Positions 16,469-26,023 of a DNA stretch of 37,945 nt are shown piece by piece. Source of the DNA: Lachnospiraceae bacterium NK4A144 (lineage in GTDB: Bacteria; Bacillota; Clostridia; Lachnospirales; Lachnospiraceae); the NCBI GenBank assembly GCA_000424365.1, contig AUJT01000033.1, forward strand, positions 1-37,945, written 5' to 3'. Both the position numbers and the translations under genes were made by a program. The notes beneath the pieces are model-generated. The model searched no databases. It saw only the letters and a list, made by a program, of their open reading frames with translations, and was not told the DNA's origin. Every line of letters begins with the position of its first letter. The stretch's first letter is position 1.

Positions 16469-17914
16469 ATGATATTGAATATAGCTATAATGGTTCCATC
16501 GCTTCACAGCGGAGGTGCAGAAAGAGCAGCAGGTTTATTATCAAAAAATTTATCCCACTTCTACAACATCTTTTTATTTTTAGTTGATGTGGAAAATATT
16601 GCTTATGATTATGATGGAACAATAGTTGATATAGGTAAAGGGTGGCCATTTTACGGAGATGAAATAATAAGAGCAAAAAAAAAATATTCCATTGATGTAA
16701 GTATTAGTTTTATGGAAGAGATGAATGTATGGAATATTAGAACTCGTATTAATGAAAAAATTATTATCTCTGTGAGGTGTGCACATAAGTCTATGATTCC
16801 TCCATATGCCTGCGATGAATTATTGATTAACAGGTGGTATAAATATGCGGACGCGATTGTTGCCTGTTCATATGGTGTTGAGTATGAATTAGTAAATCAT
16901 TTTGGGATAAAACGCCCCATACATACTATATATAACTACATAAATAAGGGCAAGATTGTTCAAAGTGCAGATGAATTGTTTGACGACAGAGTGAAAGGCT
17001 TTATAAGTGATGCTTCTTTTTATATTAATATTGGGAGATTGCATATACAAAAAAGACAGAAGGAACTGATAGATCAGTTTTCTAGTTATGTAAAAAGAAA
17101 TATGGTCAATGAGAAATTGTTGATTTTAGGAAGTGGGAATCTGAGAGAAGAGCTTAATGAATATATATCAAGTAAAGCTATGGATAATTATATAATGATT
17201 TTTCCATACGATAGCAATCCTTTTAAATATATAAAAAAAGCTCGTGCATTGATTTGCACCAGTAGATGTGAAGGGTTGCCCAATGTGATACTTGAGTCAC
17301 TGGCTTTGGGTGTACCGGTAATTGCCTCGGATTGTATGGCAGGACCAAGAGAGTTGATTGATGATAATTTGGATTATGCTGAACCATTTAAGAAGATAAA
17401 GATTTGTAAAAGAGGCATATTACTTCCTTTTGATTTAAATGAAGATGCCGAGTGCTTAAGCAAAGCAATTATTGAACTTAAAAACAATGATTTGTACAAA
17501 AAGATGGCAGGAAATGGTAAGAGGTATATTGATAAATATGATTTAGCTTATATAAACAGTAAATGGAAAGCTGTAATTGATGAGCAAAATGATGAAATTA
17601 AATGTAATTATCATGATGAAGACAAGGCAATTTTGGATAATGCTAAAGAAATAATTATCTATGGTGCAGGCAAGGCGGCAAAACAATATTATGAGAAATT
17701 ACATAATTGTTACAATATTTTAGCTTTTGCTGTGAGTAATAAGGAAGATTCAGGAGGATATCTATATAATTTGCCAGTTAAGGTGATTGACGATTTCCTG
17801 GATGATAAAAATGACATTGCTATTATTGTCGGAACAAATTGGATATATGCTAATGAAGTTGTTGATAATTTAAATAGGCTTGGGTTCAGTAAAATAGCAC
17901 TACCATGGTTTTAA
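16469..17914 (+). CDS. GT4 glycosyltransferase with C-terminal Rossmann-like module
   Basis: A 481-residue GT-B, family 4 retaining glycosyltransferase. The N-terminal domain has the acceptor-side loop SLHSGGAERAA. The C-terminal donor domain has INIGRLHIQKRQ, ILGSGNLR and the E-x7-E type motif in RCEGLPNVILESLALGVPV. After the GT domain, residues 390-481 add a Rossmann-like module (IIIYGAGKAAKQYYEKL, AFAVSNKEDSGGYLYNLPV, IAIIVGTNW). GAGGAG precedes the gene. ATG 16469 is close to it, and a TTG at 16475 would have better spacing, giving MNIAIMVPSL. The module at the end is not part of a normal GT4. Confidence 0.87.
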   Translation: MILNIAIMVPSLHSGGAERAAGLLSKNLSHFYNIFLFLVDVENIAYDYDGTIVDIGKGWPFYGDEIIRAKKKYSIDVSISFMEEMNVWNIRTRINEKIIISVRCAHKSMIPPYACDELLINRWYKYADAIVACSYGVEYELVNHFGIKRPIHTIYNYINKGKIVQSADELFDDRVKGFISDASFYINIGRLHIQKRQKELIDQFSSYVKRNMVNEKLLILGSGNLREELNEYISSKAMDNYIMIFPYDSNPFKYIKKARALICTSRCEGLPNVILESLALGVPVIASDCMAGPRELIDDNLDYAEPFKKIKICKRGILLPFDLNEDAECLSKAIIELKNNDLYKKMAGNGKRYIDKYDLAYINSKWKAVIDEQNDEIKCNYHDEDKAILDNAKEIIIYGAGKAAKQYYEKLHNCYNILAFAVSNKEDSGGYLYNLPVKVIDDFLDDKNDIAIIVGTNWIYANEVVDNLNRLGFSKIALPWF

Positions 17915-17950
17915 AACTACGATAATCTCGATAAACATGAGGAACACAAT

Positions 17951-19072
17951 ATGATAGCTATAGAAGAAAAAATAGTTAATATCTGTGGGGTCACTGTAGC
18001 AGGGTTGCTGTTAGCTAGTCAATTAAAGAAAAGGGGATGTGAATTGGTTTTTCTTGATAATGATCCCCAAAAAGAAGGTATAGAAATCATAGATGGGATC
18101 AGATGCTATTCGATGCATAAAAAGAATAACGGATTATACATTATTGCTGTGAAAAGTCCCCAAAATCAGGCTGATATATGTGAGCAATTAAAAAAATTAG
18201 GAATAGAATCGATTAGAAAACTTTCATTAGAAGAACAAAATGAATTGGTAAGATCTGCTGAAGATAGAATTTATATTGAATGCATGTGGTTGTTAAAGAT
18301 GGGATATTCACTACAGATTGATAATCCTAGGACGTTTAATGAAAAGATTCAGTGGCTTAAGCTATATGATAGAAACCCCATACATACGACGATGGTTGAT
18401 AAGTATAAGGTTAAGGATTATGTGACGAAAAAAATAGGTAACGAGTATGTAGTTCCTATTTTAGGAGTATGGGATTCTTATGATGAGATAGATTTTGAAA
18501 GACTACCCGAACGATTTGTTCTAAAGTGCAACCATGACTCCGGCAGTGTAGTTGTTTGTACAGATAAGAACAAATTTGATTCCAAGAAGTATAAAGACAA
18601 ATTTGAATCAGCCTTAAAAAGAAATTATTTTTACGATTACAGGGAATGGCCGTATAAAGATGTACCGCCAAAGATCATGGCAGAACAATACATAGACAGC
18701 GGAGATCAAGAAGCTTTACTTGTATATAAGTTTCTTTGCTTCAATGGAGAACCTAAAATTCTACAACTGATACAGGACGATAAACACGAGAACGAAAGCA
18801 TTGATTATTTTGATATGGACTGGAACCTTCTAGAACTCACACAAAATTTTCCTAATAGTCGTAAACATTTAGAAAAACCTGTTTCGTTTGAAAAAATGAA
18901 GGAACTTGCAAGGACTTTATCAAAGGATGAAATGTTGGTAAGGGTTGACTTTTATGAAGTCAATAGTGAACCACTCTTTTCTGAGTTTACTTTTTATTCT
19001 GATGCCGGTTTTGAGAAGTTTAATCCACCGGAATGGGATAAGAAATTAGGAGATTGGCTGATACTACAATGA
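17951..19072 (+). CDS. TupA-like ATP-grasp ligase with N-terminal Rossmann-like module
   Basis: A 373-residue protein. Residues 8-100 are a Rossmann-like module (IVNICGVTVAGLLLAS, FLDNDPQKEG). Residues 110-373 match TupA-like ATP-grasp proteins: NPRTFNEKIQWLKLYDRN, VDKYKVKDYV, RFVLKCNHDSGSVVV, the lysine-rich ATP-binding segment, and VRVDFYEVNSEPLFSEFTFY. The family is named for TupA of alkaliphilic Bacillus teichuronopeptide synthesis and is thought to form amide bonds between uronic acids and amino acids or peptides. With the amidotransferase at 11984 and UDP-uronate enzymes here, it suggests aminoacyl or amide groups on a uronic acid. GAGG precedes the ATG. The stop overlaps the next start by four bases. 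Ligase activity is inferred. Confidence 0.83.
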   Translation: MIAIEEKIVNICGVTVAGLLLASQLKKRGCELVFLDNDPQKEGIEIIDGIRCYSMHKKNNGLYIIAVKSPQNQADICEQLKKLGIESIRKLSLEEQNELVRSAEDRIYIECMWLLKMGYSLQIDNPRTFNEKIQWLKLYDRNPIHTTMVDKYKVKDYVTKKIGNEYVVPILGVWDSYDEIDFERLPERFVLKCNHDSGSVVVCTDKNKFDSKKYKDKFESALKRNYFYDYREWPYKDVPPKIMAEQYIDSGDQEALLVYKFLCFNGEPKILQLIQDDKHENESIDYFDMDWNLLELTQNFPNSRKHLEKPVSFEKMKELARTLSKDEMLVRVDFYEVNSEPLFSEFTFYSDAGFEKFNPPEWDKKLGDWLILQ

Positions 19073-20241
19073 TAATAAATTATTTCGGTTCTGATGACTT
19101 GAAAAAGAAACAAAAGACTGGCTACAGGATTGTTCTCTATGGTGCAGGTATTTCCGGTAGAATCGTATGCAAATTACTGAAGACTTGCGGGGTAATTCCT
19201 GACTTATTTGCAGATAATTCTATTGAAAAAATTGGTAAAGAGATTTGCAATGGTGTGTTATGTTTCAAGCCACAGGATATTGAAAATAAAGACCGGTGTT
19301 TAGTATTCGTATGCATTCAGTGGGAAAAGAAAGATATTTTATATAAAAAAGCCTGTGAAGATGGATTTGAAAATTTTTGTCATATTTCCGGAATAATAGA
19401 TGAAATACTAACTATGAAGAGGCATTTGATATCAGATGTTTTAGAGGTTCTTGAAACTGAAGATGTAAGTAATCTTATTATAACTCGTGATATAAATGCT
19501 TTAGAAAAGAAAAGTCATACTTGTACTTCATACAAAGGAAAGATAGCCGTATACACGGCAGTATTCGGAGAATATGACCCAGTATATGAACCAAAATATA
19601 TTTCTGAAAATATAGATTATTACTACATTTCTGACGTAAGACCGAAAGATTTATATTCCTATAATTGGATTGATGCAAGCGAGTATATTTCTGAAAATAT
19701 AGTCGGACCGATAAAGAGAAACAGATGGTTCAAGATGCATCCTCATATTGTTTTCCCAGAATATGAAGCTTCTATATATTTTGATGGATGGGCTGAAATA
19801 ACAAAAGATGTTTCTGCATATCTTCACAGTAATAAAACAGGAATATCGGTTTTTAGATACTATAACAGAGATTGCCTATATTATGAAGCATTACAGATGG
19901 CAAATTACAAAAGAGTTATAAAAGACGAACTTCTAAGGCAAATAAATAGGTATCTTGATGAGGGATTTCCACTACATTATGGTATGGCAGAAATGCCGGT
20001 GATTGCCAGATTCCATAATAATCCTTTGTGCATCAAAATCATGGAGGAATGGTGGAATGAATTTAATCAAACAGCACTAAGAGATCAGCTTTCGTTTATG
20101 TACGTTATGTGGAAAAATGGTCTGGGATTAGCTGATCTATCCTTATTAGGTGAGGATTACAGAAAAGCTGAGGAGTATATATTTCATCAACGTATTAATG
20201 ACACAAAATATATAGCAAATCCGGATTTCAAATATTATTAA
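19069..20241 (+). CDS. DUF616 putative glycosyltransferase with N-terminal Rossmann-like module
   Basis: The ATG overlaps the preceding TGA (ATGA), so translation is coupled. Residues 25-120 of 390 are a Rossmann-like module (IVLYGAGISGRIVCKLL, LFADNSIEKIGKEICNGV, LVFVCIQW). Residues 160-390 match DUF616, the TOD1/MUCI70-like family: IAVYTAVFGEYD, PHIVFPEYEASIYFDG, and RYYNRDCLYYEA. DUF616 proteins are thought to be cytosolic or Golgi-type glycosyltransferases. The usual metal-binding Asp is seen in IYFDG. No membrane segment. The next gene starts 12 bp downstream. Confidence 0.82.
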   Translation: MIINYFGSDDLKKKQKTGYRIVLYGAGISGRIVCKLLKTCGVIPDLFADNSIEKIGKEICNGVLCFKPQDIENKDRCLVFVCIQWEKKDILYKKACEDGFENFCHISGIIDEILTMKRHLISDVLEVLETEDVSNLIITRDINALEKKSHTCTSYKGKIAVYTAVFGEYDPVYEPKYISENIDYYYISDVRPKDLYSYNWIDASEYISENIVGPIKRNRWFKMHPHIVFPEYEASIYFDGWAEITKDVSAYLHSNKTGISVFRYYNRDCLYYEALQMANYKRVIKDELLRQINRYLDEGFPLHYGMAEMPVIARFHNNPLCIKIMEEWWNEFNQTALRDQLSFMYVMWKNGLGLADLSLLGEDYRKAEEYIFHQRINDTKYIANPDFKYY

Positions 20242-20253
20242 AGGGGTAGAAAT

Positions 20254-21462
20254 TTGAAAAAGGTATCTATTGTCGTTGCGGTTTACAATGCAGCACCATA
20301 TTTGCAAGAGTGTATTGAGTCTTTAACATGTCAATCCTATAAGAACATTGAAATCATTTGCGTAAATGACGGATCAACAGATGATTCTCTAAGTATCTTG
20401 AATGATTATGCTTCCAAAGATATCCGTATACAGGTCTACTCAAAAGAAAATGAAGGTAAAGGTGCTGCTCCGGCAAGAAATATGGGGCTTGATCATGTAT
20501 CCGGAGACTATGTGATTGTATTAGACAGTGATGACTTTTTTGAGCCGGATATGGTTGAATCCATGGTAGAAAAAGCTATTGAAACTGATGCTGATATGGT
20601 TTTTTGTACAGCAAGACATTATGACCATTTGAATCATTGTCGTGGATCAATATTTAAGCGTCCCGAGTTTCAATATGTACCTGACAAGAATCCATTCTCC
20701 TATCGCGATTGTCCTGATTATATTTTTCAGATTGCAGATTTTGTTGCATGGAATAAGTTGTTCAAACGTGATTTTTTAGAAAAAAATAAGCTTCGTTTTG
20801 AAGGAATACCAATTTCAGATGATCAGTATCCATCCGTAATGGGATCTGTCCTTGCCAACCGGATAGTAGTAATCAACAAGCCATTTATTAATTACAGAAT
20901 AAATACAGGAAAAAGTCAGGTTGATTCTCAAGCTAAACATCCGGAAGCTGCATATCAGGCAATATTTTCAGTAGTAGAACGCATGAGGAAATTAGGTATC
21001 TATGAGGAAGTCAAACGGAGTTATTGCAATATAGCTATACTTCTCATGCGACAGTACTTTGACAGAATGAGAAGGTATGATGATTTAAAATTTTTATATG
21101 AAAAATTCAATAAAGAAATTTTTCCGTTTTTGGGTGCTGAGAATCTTCCGATTGAATATTTTTATGATCATAGAGTTGGTGAATGGTACGAGCTGATCAC
21201 AAATAATAGTCTAGGAGAGGTTTTATTTCAAGCGGCAAGGAGCTACGGCTCTGATATGACAACCGCAGGTCTAAGATTTAGATTTCCGTTTTCTGATGCT
21301 GATAAAGGAAGCAATATTGCAATCGTTGGAAAGGGAATTGCCGGAAGGTACTGGTATTCGCAGGCTGTTTTATCGGGATACTACAATGAGGTTTTTTGGA
21401 TCGGAAAAGAAGAGGATTTATCAAAAGTTTCCGGTGTAGATAAAGTTTTATATGCCAAGTGA
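20254..21462 (+). CDS. GT2 glycosyltransferase A of the twin radical SAM/GT2 pair
   Basis: A 402-residue protein starting with TTG at 20254, with AAGGGG 7 nt upstream; the first residues MKKVSIVVAVYNAAPYL make this start convincing. The GT-A domain shows VNDGSTDDS, ARNMGLDHVSGDY and LDSDDFFEPDM, then FVAWNKLFKRDFL and ISDDQYPS. The last 80 residues carry a Rossmann-like module (IAIVGKGIAGRYWYSQAVLSG). It is strongly similar to the GT2 at 24776 through the whole length, including the odd GKGxAGRYWYSQ turn. The two flank the twin radical SAM genes. Confidence 0.87.
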   Translation: MKKVSIVVAVYNAAPYLQECIESLTCQSYKNIEIICVNDGSTDDSLSILNDYASKDIRIQVYSKENEGKGAAPARNMGLDHVSGDYVIVLDSDDFFEPDMVESMVEKAIETDADMVFCTARHYDHLNHCRGSIFKRPEFQYVPDKNPFSYRDCPDYIFQIADFVAWNKLFKRDFLEKNKLRFEGIPISDDQYPSVMGSVLANRIVVINKPFINYRINTGKSQVDSQAKHPEAAYQAIFSVVERMRKLGIYEEVKRSYCNIAILLMRQYFDRMRRYDDLKFLYEKFNKEIFPFLGAENLPIEYFYDHRVGEWYELITNNSLGEVLFQAARSYGSDMTTAGLRFRFPFSDADKGSNIAIVGKGIAGRYWYSQAVLSGYYNEVFWIGKEEDLSKVSGVDKVLYAK

Positions 21463-21496
21463 ATAAGGCATAATTCAGATTCTTTGGAGGTATGTT

Positions 21497-23113
21497 ATGC
21501 GATCCCCTTCTGAAATGGGAACAATTCAAATAGACATCACTAATGCTTGTACATTACAGTGTTCGAATTGCACGCGTTTTTGTGGCAATCACAGTAAGCC
21601 ATTTTTTATGAACTATGAAGATTTTAAAAATGCTGTGGATTCTCTTGATGGATTTAATGGTGTAACTGGTGTAATGGGGGGAGAACCTACACTTCATCCT
21701 GAATTTGAGCGTTTTGTTTTGTATCTTCAAAAAAAGTTTGGAAAAAGAAAACGTGTAAACAGGCTGTTGTATCCACAAAATGATTTCATATGGGAAATAA
21801 GAAGAAGGGAAATAGAGAGTAGTGTTTTAAGAGAAAGACCTGATGGGAGTCGTTTTATTAAAACACATGGTCCTGGTCTATGGTCTAACATGAGCGCCTC
21901 GTATTTGAAATATTATGAGTTAATACAGGATACTTTTGAGGTACAGTATCTAAACGACCATATGAATCCGTCATATCATCAGCCCGGTTTATTTAGCCGA
22001 AGGGACTTAGGAATTACTGACGAGGAATGGATTCCAATTAGGGATAAATGTTGGATTCAGAATGAATGGAGTGCAACCATAACTCCTAAAGGGGCTTTTT
22101 TCTGCGAAATTGCAGGAGCATTAGACATGTTATTTAATGGCCCCGGCGGATGGAAGGTTGAGAAAGGCTGGTGGAGAAGAACTCCTGAAGACTTTAAGGA
22201 TCAGCTTCATTGGTGTGAAATATGTGGATTTGCATTAAGTACATTTGTCCGAAATGCTGAAGAAGAAACTGATGATGTATCCCCATATGTGTATGAAAAA
22301 TTGAAAGCTTTAAACAGCCCAAAGTTAAAGAGCGGACGAATAAATATAGTACAGATAAAAGATGGAGTCATTGCTGAGGAATCAAAGGCAGAGATAAAAA
22401 CATTTAACTCGTACGACCGATACATGGAACATTATGAGGATCGATTCAGCAGAAACAATTCTATTCTGTATAAATGTGATTACATTGAAAAGAACATAGA
22501 CATAGAATCCGGTACTTTTGGTGTACAGCTAAATGAACTACTAAATTTAAATGAGAATTGGATTCTTCTTAAGAACGATTCATACTCAGATGATTCAGAA
22601 ATAAAAGAGAAGATTGGAAAAGTAATCTGGAATCCGGGATGTTTGCATATTGGTAAGGGGTATATTTTCTTTAATAAAAATGCAAATTCAATAAAGGAAA
22701 TGGGATATCAGAAAATTGCAAACATGAAGCATAGATGTGAATTTATAGAAGCATGGCAACCGGATAAAATCATATCTTTGACTGATATCGTAGAAAAGAC
22801 AAAACTTAAATTGCCGTCAATTAGTCCTAATGTAAGATATGTAATTTGGGGGGCTGGTTTATATGGTGAATATATTTCAGATGCTGTGAAATGTTCCGGA
22901 GGGTCAGTACCGTTTATTGTGGATAATTCTTGCGAGAAGCAAGGAACAGATCTATATGGTTCGCATGTTTTTTCACCTGATAATCTTTTAAAAAAGGATG
23001 ATGATTGGGATATATTGATTATTGCGCACTTTACAAAATTTGAAGAAATTGAAAAAGAAGTTCTAAATATGGGAATAAGTAAGGATAGAATTCGTCTTCC
23101 TTATGAAATGTGA
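21497..23113 (+). CDS. Radical SAM enzyme A with SPASM-like and Rossmann-like C-terminal domains
   Basis: A 538-residue protein with GGAGG 6 nt before its ATG. The radical SAM core is at the very N-terminus: Cys18-x3-Cys22-x2-Cys25 (plus Cys29) in CTLQCSNCTRFC, and GGEPTLHPEF from 61. A cysteine-containing region follows (KCWIQNEWSATITPKG, AFFCEIAG, HWCEICGF, near 185-245), suggesting an auxiliary cluster. Residues 446-538 are a Rossmann-like module (YVIWGAGLYGEYISDAV, FIVDNSCEKQG, ILIIAHFTKFEEI). Function unknown; a radical step on a sugar or sugar-linked group is inferred. By eye about 70% of the first 240 residues match the next gene. This copy is more AT-rich than its twin. Confidence 0.85.
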   Translation: MRSPSEMGTIQIDITNACTLQCSNCTRFCGNHSKPFFMNYEDFKNAVDSLDGFNGVTGVMGGEPTLHPEFERFVLYLQKKFGKRKRVNRLLYPQNDFIWEIRRREIESSVLRERPDGSRFIKTHGPGLWSNMSASYLKYYELIQDTFEVQYLNDHMNPSYHQPGLFSRRDLGITDEEWIPIRDKCWIQNEWSATITPKGAFFCEIAGALDMLFNGPGGWKVEKGWWRRTPEDFKDQLHWCEICGFALSTFVRNAEEETDDVSPYVYEKLKALNSPKLKSGRINIVQIKDGVIAEESKAEIKTFNSYDRYMEHYEDRFSRNNSILYKCDYIEKNIDIESGTFGVQLNELLNLNENWILLKNDSYSDDSEIKEKIGKVIWNPGCLHIGKGYIFFNKNANSIKEMGYQKIANMKHRCEFIEAWQPDKIISLTDIVEKTKLKLPSISPNVRYVIWGAGLYGEYISDAVKCSGGSVPFIVDNSCEKQGTDLYGSHVFSPDNLLKKDDDWDILIIAHFTKFEEIEKEVLNMGISKDRIRLPYEM

Positions 23114-23125
23114 GGTACAAAAAAT

Positions 23126-24757
23126 ATGCGTTCACCCGCAGACATGGAATTTATTCAAATAGATATAACGAATGCCTGCAATATGAGGTGTTCAAACTGT
23201 ACAAGGTTTTGCGGTAACCACGCAAAGCCTTTTTTTATGGATTTTGATACCTTTAAACGTGCGGTAGATTCACTGGATGGTTTTGAGGGTGTGACAGGTA
23301 TTATAGGTGGTGAGCCTACATTGCATCCGGAGTTTGAACGGTTCGCAAGGTATATGCGTGAGAAGTATGGTGAGCCTTCCGGTGGTGATAGATTGTTATA
23401 TCCGCAGAGTGATTTCATACATTCTGTCCATCTTTGTGAATTCGATAGTGAGAAGGTACGGGAACGATCCGATGGCAGCCGGTATATGAAAAAGCACGGT
23501 GCCGGTCTATGGTCAAATATGAGCGCTACTTATCGGAAATACTATGAAGTGATCCAGGACACTTTTTCTGTGCAATACCTGAATGACCATCTGAATCCTT
23601 CATACCATCAGCCGGGGCTTTTTTCCAGAAAAGATTTAAATATCCCTGATGATGAGTGGTTCAGGCTTCGTGATAAGTGTTGGATCCAGAATACATGGTC
23701 AGCAACTATTACCCCGAAAGGGGCTTTTTTCTGTGAAATTGCAGCTGCGCTTGACATGCTTTTTGACGGTCCTGGCGGATGGAAGATTGAGCCGGGATGG
23801 TGGAAGAGAAAGCCGGAAGATTTTGCGGATCAGATGCACTGGTGTGAGATATGCGGTTTTGCGTTAGAGGGAAGAACTTTTACGCGTGATTCTCAGGAAG
23901 AGACAGATGATGTATCTCCAACAGTATTTGAAATGCTGAAAAAGACTGGGAGTCCTAAGCTAAAATCCGGACATATTAATGCAGTCAAGATTGAAAACGG
24001 TGTTATTAGTGATTCGAGTAAGCCTGAGGATAAGCGTTTTGTAGTTGGTAATCGGTATATAGCTAAATATGAGGACCGTTTTCAGGAGAAAAATTCTGTA
24101 CTATTTCAGATTGACTATGATGAGCTAGTTATAGCTGATGGTGAGGAATTTGGAAGCGAGCTCGTGAAAGTAATGCATGGTGATCATGAAAGCAGCGCAG
24201 ATTGGGTATTGCTGAAACATGATAGAGATACAGATATAAGTGACTTGGAGTCTATGATTGGTCGTCGGGTATTTAATCCCGGTGTACTTCATGAAGGACG
24301 GGATTATTTATTTTTCTGCAAGGGCGCGATATCACTTCGAGAGTTAGGCTATGACAGGCTGTCTCATTTGATGAGTGTGCTGGAGTTTAAGAAATCCTGG
24401 AATCAGGGAAAGATCATTAATATTTCAGAGATCGATCGTAAAACAGATCTTAAGCGTGAATCTTTGAAAACAGATGCAAGGTATGCTATCTGGGGGGCTG
24501 GGATGTTAGGAGAGAATTTTGCTGAGATGGTGGAGCTGTCAGGAGGCAAAGTCGTTCTCGTAATTGACAAGGCAGAGGATAAGACAGGGAAGCTTTTTGC
24601 AGGGGTAGAGATTTCAGTGCCGGAGAAATTGGCTGAACAGTCTGATACATATGATTATCTGTTGATTGCGCATCACCTTAAGTTTGAAGATATAAAACGT
24701 GATGCTGTAGAAATGGGTATTCCGGAAGAAAAGATCATTATGCCGTATGAGGTTTAA
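23126..24757 (+). CDS. Radical SAM enzyme B, paralogue of the preceding gene
   Basis: A 543-residue protein with the same three parts as enzyme A: CNMRCSNCTRFC near residue 18, GGEPTLHPEFERF, the same cysteine region (KCWIQNTWSATITPKG, CEIAAALDML, HWCEICGF) and a C-terminal Rossmann-like module (YAIWGAGMLGENFAEMV, LVIDKAEDKTG, LLIAHHLKFEDI). It starts 12 nt after enzyme A, with GAGG upstream. The strong similarity makes tandem duplication certain, but base composition differs: this gene and those after it are visibly richer in G+C. Conservation of all Cys residues in both copies argues that both are active, perhaps on two sugars or positions. Confidence 0.85.
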   Translation: MRSPADMEFIQIDITNACNMRCSNCTRFCGNHAKPFFMDFDTFKRAVDSLDGFEGVTGIIGGEPTLHPEFERFARYMREKYGEPSGGDRLLYPQSDFIHSVHLCEFDSEKVRERSDGSRYMKKHGAGLWSNMSATYRKYYEVIQDTFSVQYLNDHLNPSYHQPGLFSRKDLNIPDDEWFRLRDKCWIQNTWSATITPKGAFFCEIAAALDMLFDGPGGWKIEPGWWKRKPEDFADQMHWCEICGFALEGRTFTRDSQEETDDVSPTVFEMLKKTGSPKLKSGHINAVKIENGVISDSSKPEDKRFVVGNRYIAKYEDRFQEKNSVLFQIDYDELVIADGEEFGSELVKVMHGDHESSADWVLLKHDRDTDISDLESMIGRRVFNPGVLHEGRDYLFFCKGAISLRELGYDRLSHLMSVLEFKKSWNQGKIINISEIDRKTDLKRESLKTDARYAIWGAGMLGENFAEMVELSGGKVVLVIDKAEDKTGKLFAGVEISVPEKLAEQSDTYDYLLIAHHLKFEDIKRDAVEMGIPEEKIIMPYEV

Positions 24758-24775
24758 GTGAATTGGGGCAATGCG

Positions 24776-26020
24776 ATGGATGAGAAGAACGTAAAAAACA
24801 TAATATCGGGTGAACCGCTGGTTTCCATTGTTATCCCCGTGTATAACGCTGAAAAGTATCTGAGGCAGTGTCTGAATTCAGTGCTCGATCAGACTTGGAA
24901 GAATCTGGACATCGTTTGCGTGAATGATGGATCAAAAGATGAGTCACTCCATATTCTCAATGAATATGCAGACCATGATTCACGTATTCATGTATTTACG
25001 AAAGAGAACGAAGGGAAAGGCGCAGCATCCGCCCGTAATATGGGGCTTGAAAACGCTGAAGGTGAGTATGTTCAATTTCTTGACAGTGATGATTTTTTTG
25101 AGCCTGATATGATTGAAGCTCTGATGAATAAGGCGGTAACAACAGAGGCTGAAGTCGTAATTTGCAGAGGTCAGACTTATGAAGATTCATTGCAGAAGGT
25201 AACCGGAATACTTCCTCATCCTGATCTGCAGTTTGCCCCGGCTAAGCCGGCATTTTGTTGGAAAGAAGTTCCGGAATATATCTGTGAAATAGATGATAAC
25301 TATGCCTGGAATAAGCTGTTCAAGAGAGCGCTGTTGATTGAGCATGATCTGCATTTTACACCAATTCCTATTTCGGATGATCAGGATATATCAATGATCG
25401 CGCCAATTGTAGCTGAGAAGGTTGCAGTAGTAGACAGGGCATTTATAAATTACAGAGTCGGTACAGGTACGAGCCAGTGCGATTCTCAGACAAGGCATCC
25501 GGAAGCAGCTTATGAAGGCTGCTATACGGTTGTGAAAAGGCTCAAAGAACTTGGTGTATGGGATGTTGTAAAACAAAGCTATTTGAATGTTGCCATTCGC
25601 CTCATGCGTGAGTATTTCGATCGCATGACGGAATATGAAAAGACAGAGTTTCTGTATAGAAAGTATAGAGAAGACATTTTTCCTTTTTTGGAAGCAGAGG
25701 ATTTGCCGGAAGGATATTTTCATGATGAACGTATCTGGAGCTGGTATCAGTTAATTATGAGTAAGCCGCTTCCTGAGATTATTTTTGAGGCCGCAAGGGC
25801 ATCCGGCGGGACCATGACCACGGCACCATTACGGTTTCAGGTGCCTTATGAGAGCATCCGGAAAAATAGCCGGATCGTGCTGGTAGGAAAAGGTCTTGCA
25901 GGAAGATACTGGTATTCTCAGCTTCTATTATCCGGGCATTGTGATGTGATCTATTGGACAGACAGCGAAGATCATATACCTCAGAATCTGGAGTTTGATT
26001 CGGTGGTAAGGGCGAGGTGA
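24776..26020 (+). CDS. GT2 glycosyltransferase B of the twin radical SAM/GT2 pair
   Basis: A 414-residue paralogue of the GT2 at 20254. The GT-A domain shows LVSIVIPVYNAEKYL, VNDGSKDES, ARNMGLENAEGEY and LDSDDFFEPDM; then YAWNKLFKRALL and ISDDQDIS; the C-terminal module is RIVLVGKGLAGRYWYSQLLLSG. ATG 24776 has GGGG 7 nt upstream; a GTG at 24758 right after the previous stop is also possible. Together with the gene order GT2, radical SAM, radical SAM, GT2 it shows that each radical enzyme has a matching transferase. Confidence 0.87.
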   Translation: MDEKNVKNIISGEPLVSIVIPVYNAEKYLRQCLNSVLDQTWKNLDIVCVNDGSKDESLHILNEYADHDSRIHVFTKENEGKGAASARNMGLENAEGEYVQFLDSDDFFEPDMIEALMNKAVTTEAEVVICRGQTYEDSLQKVTGILPHPDLQFAPAKPAFCWKEVPEYICEIDDNYAWNKLFKRALLIEHDLHFTPIPISDDQDISMIAPIVAEKVAVVDRAFINYRVGTGTSQCDSQTRHPEAAYEGCYTVVKRLKELGVWDVVKQSYLNVAIRLMREYFDRMTEYEKTEFLYRKYREDIFPFLEAEDLPEGYFHDERIWSWYQLIMSKPLPEIIFEAARASGGTMTTAPLRFQVPYESIRKNSRIVLVGKGLAGRYWYSQLLLSGHCDVIYWTDSEDHIPQNLEFDSVVRAR

Positions 26021-26023
26021 ATA

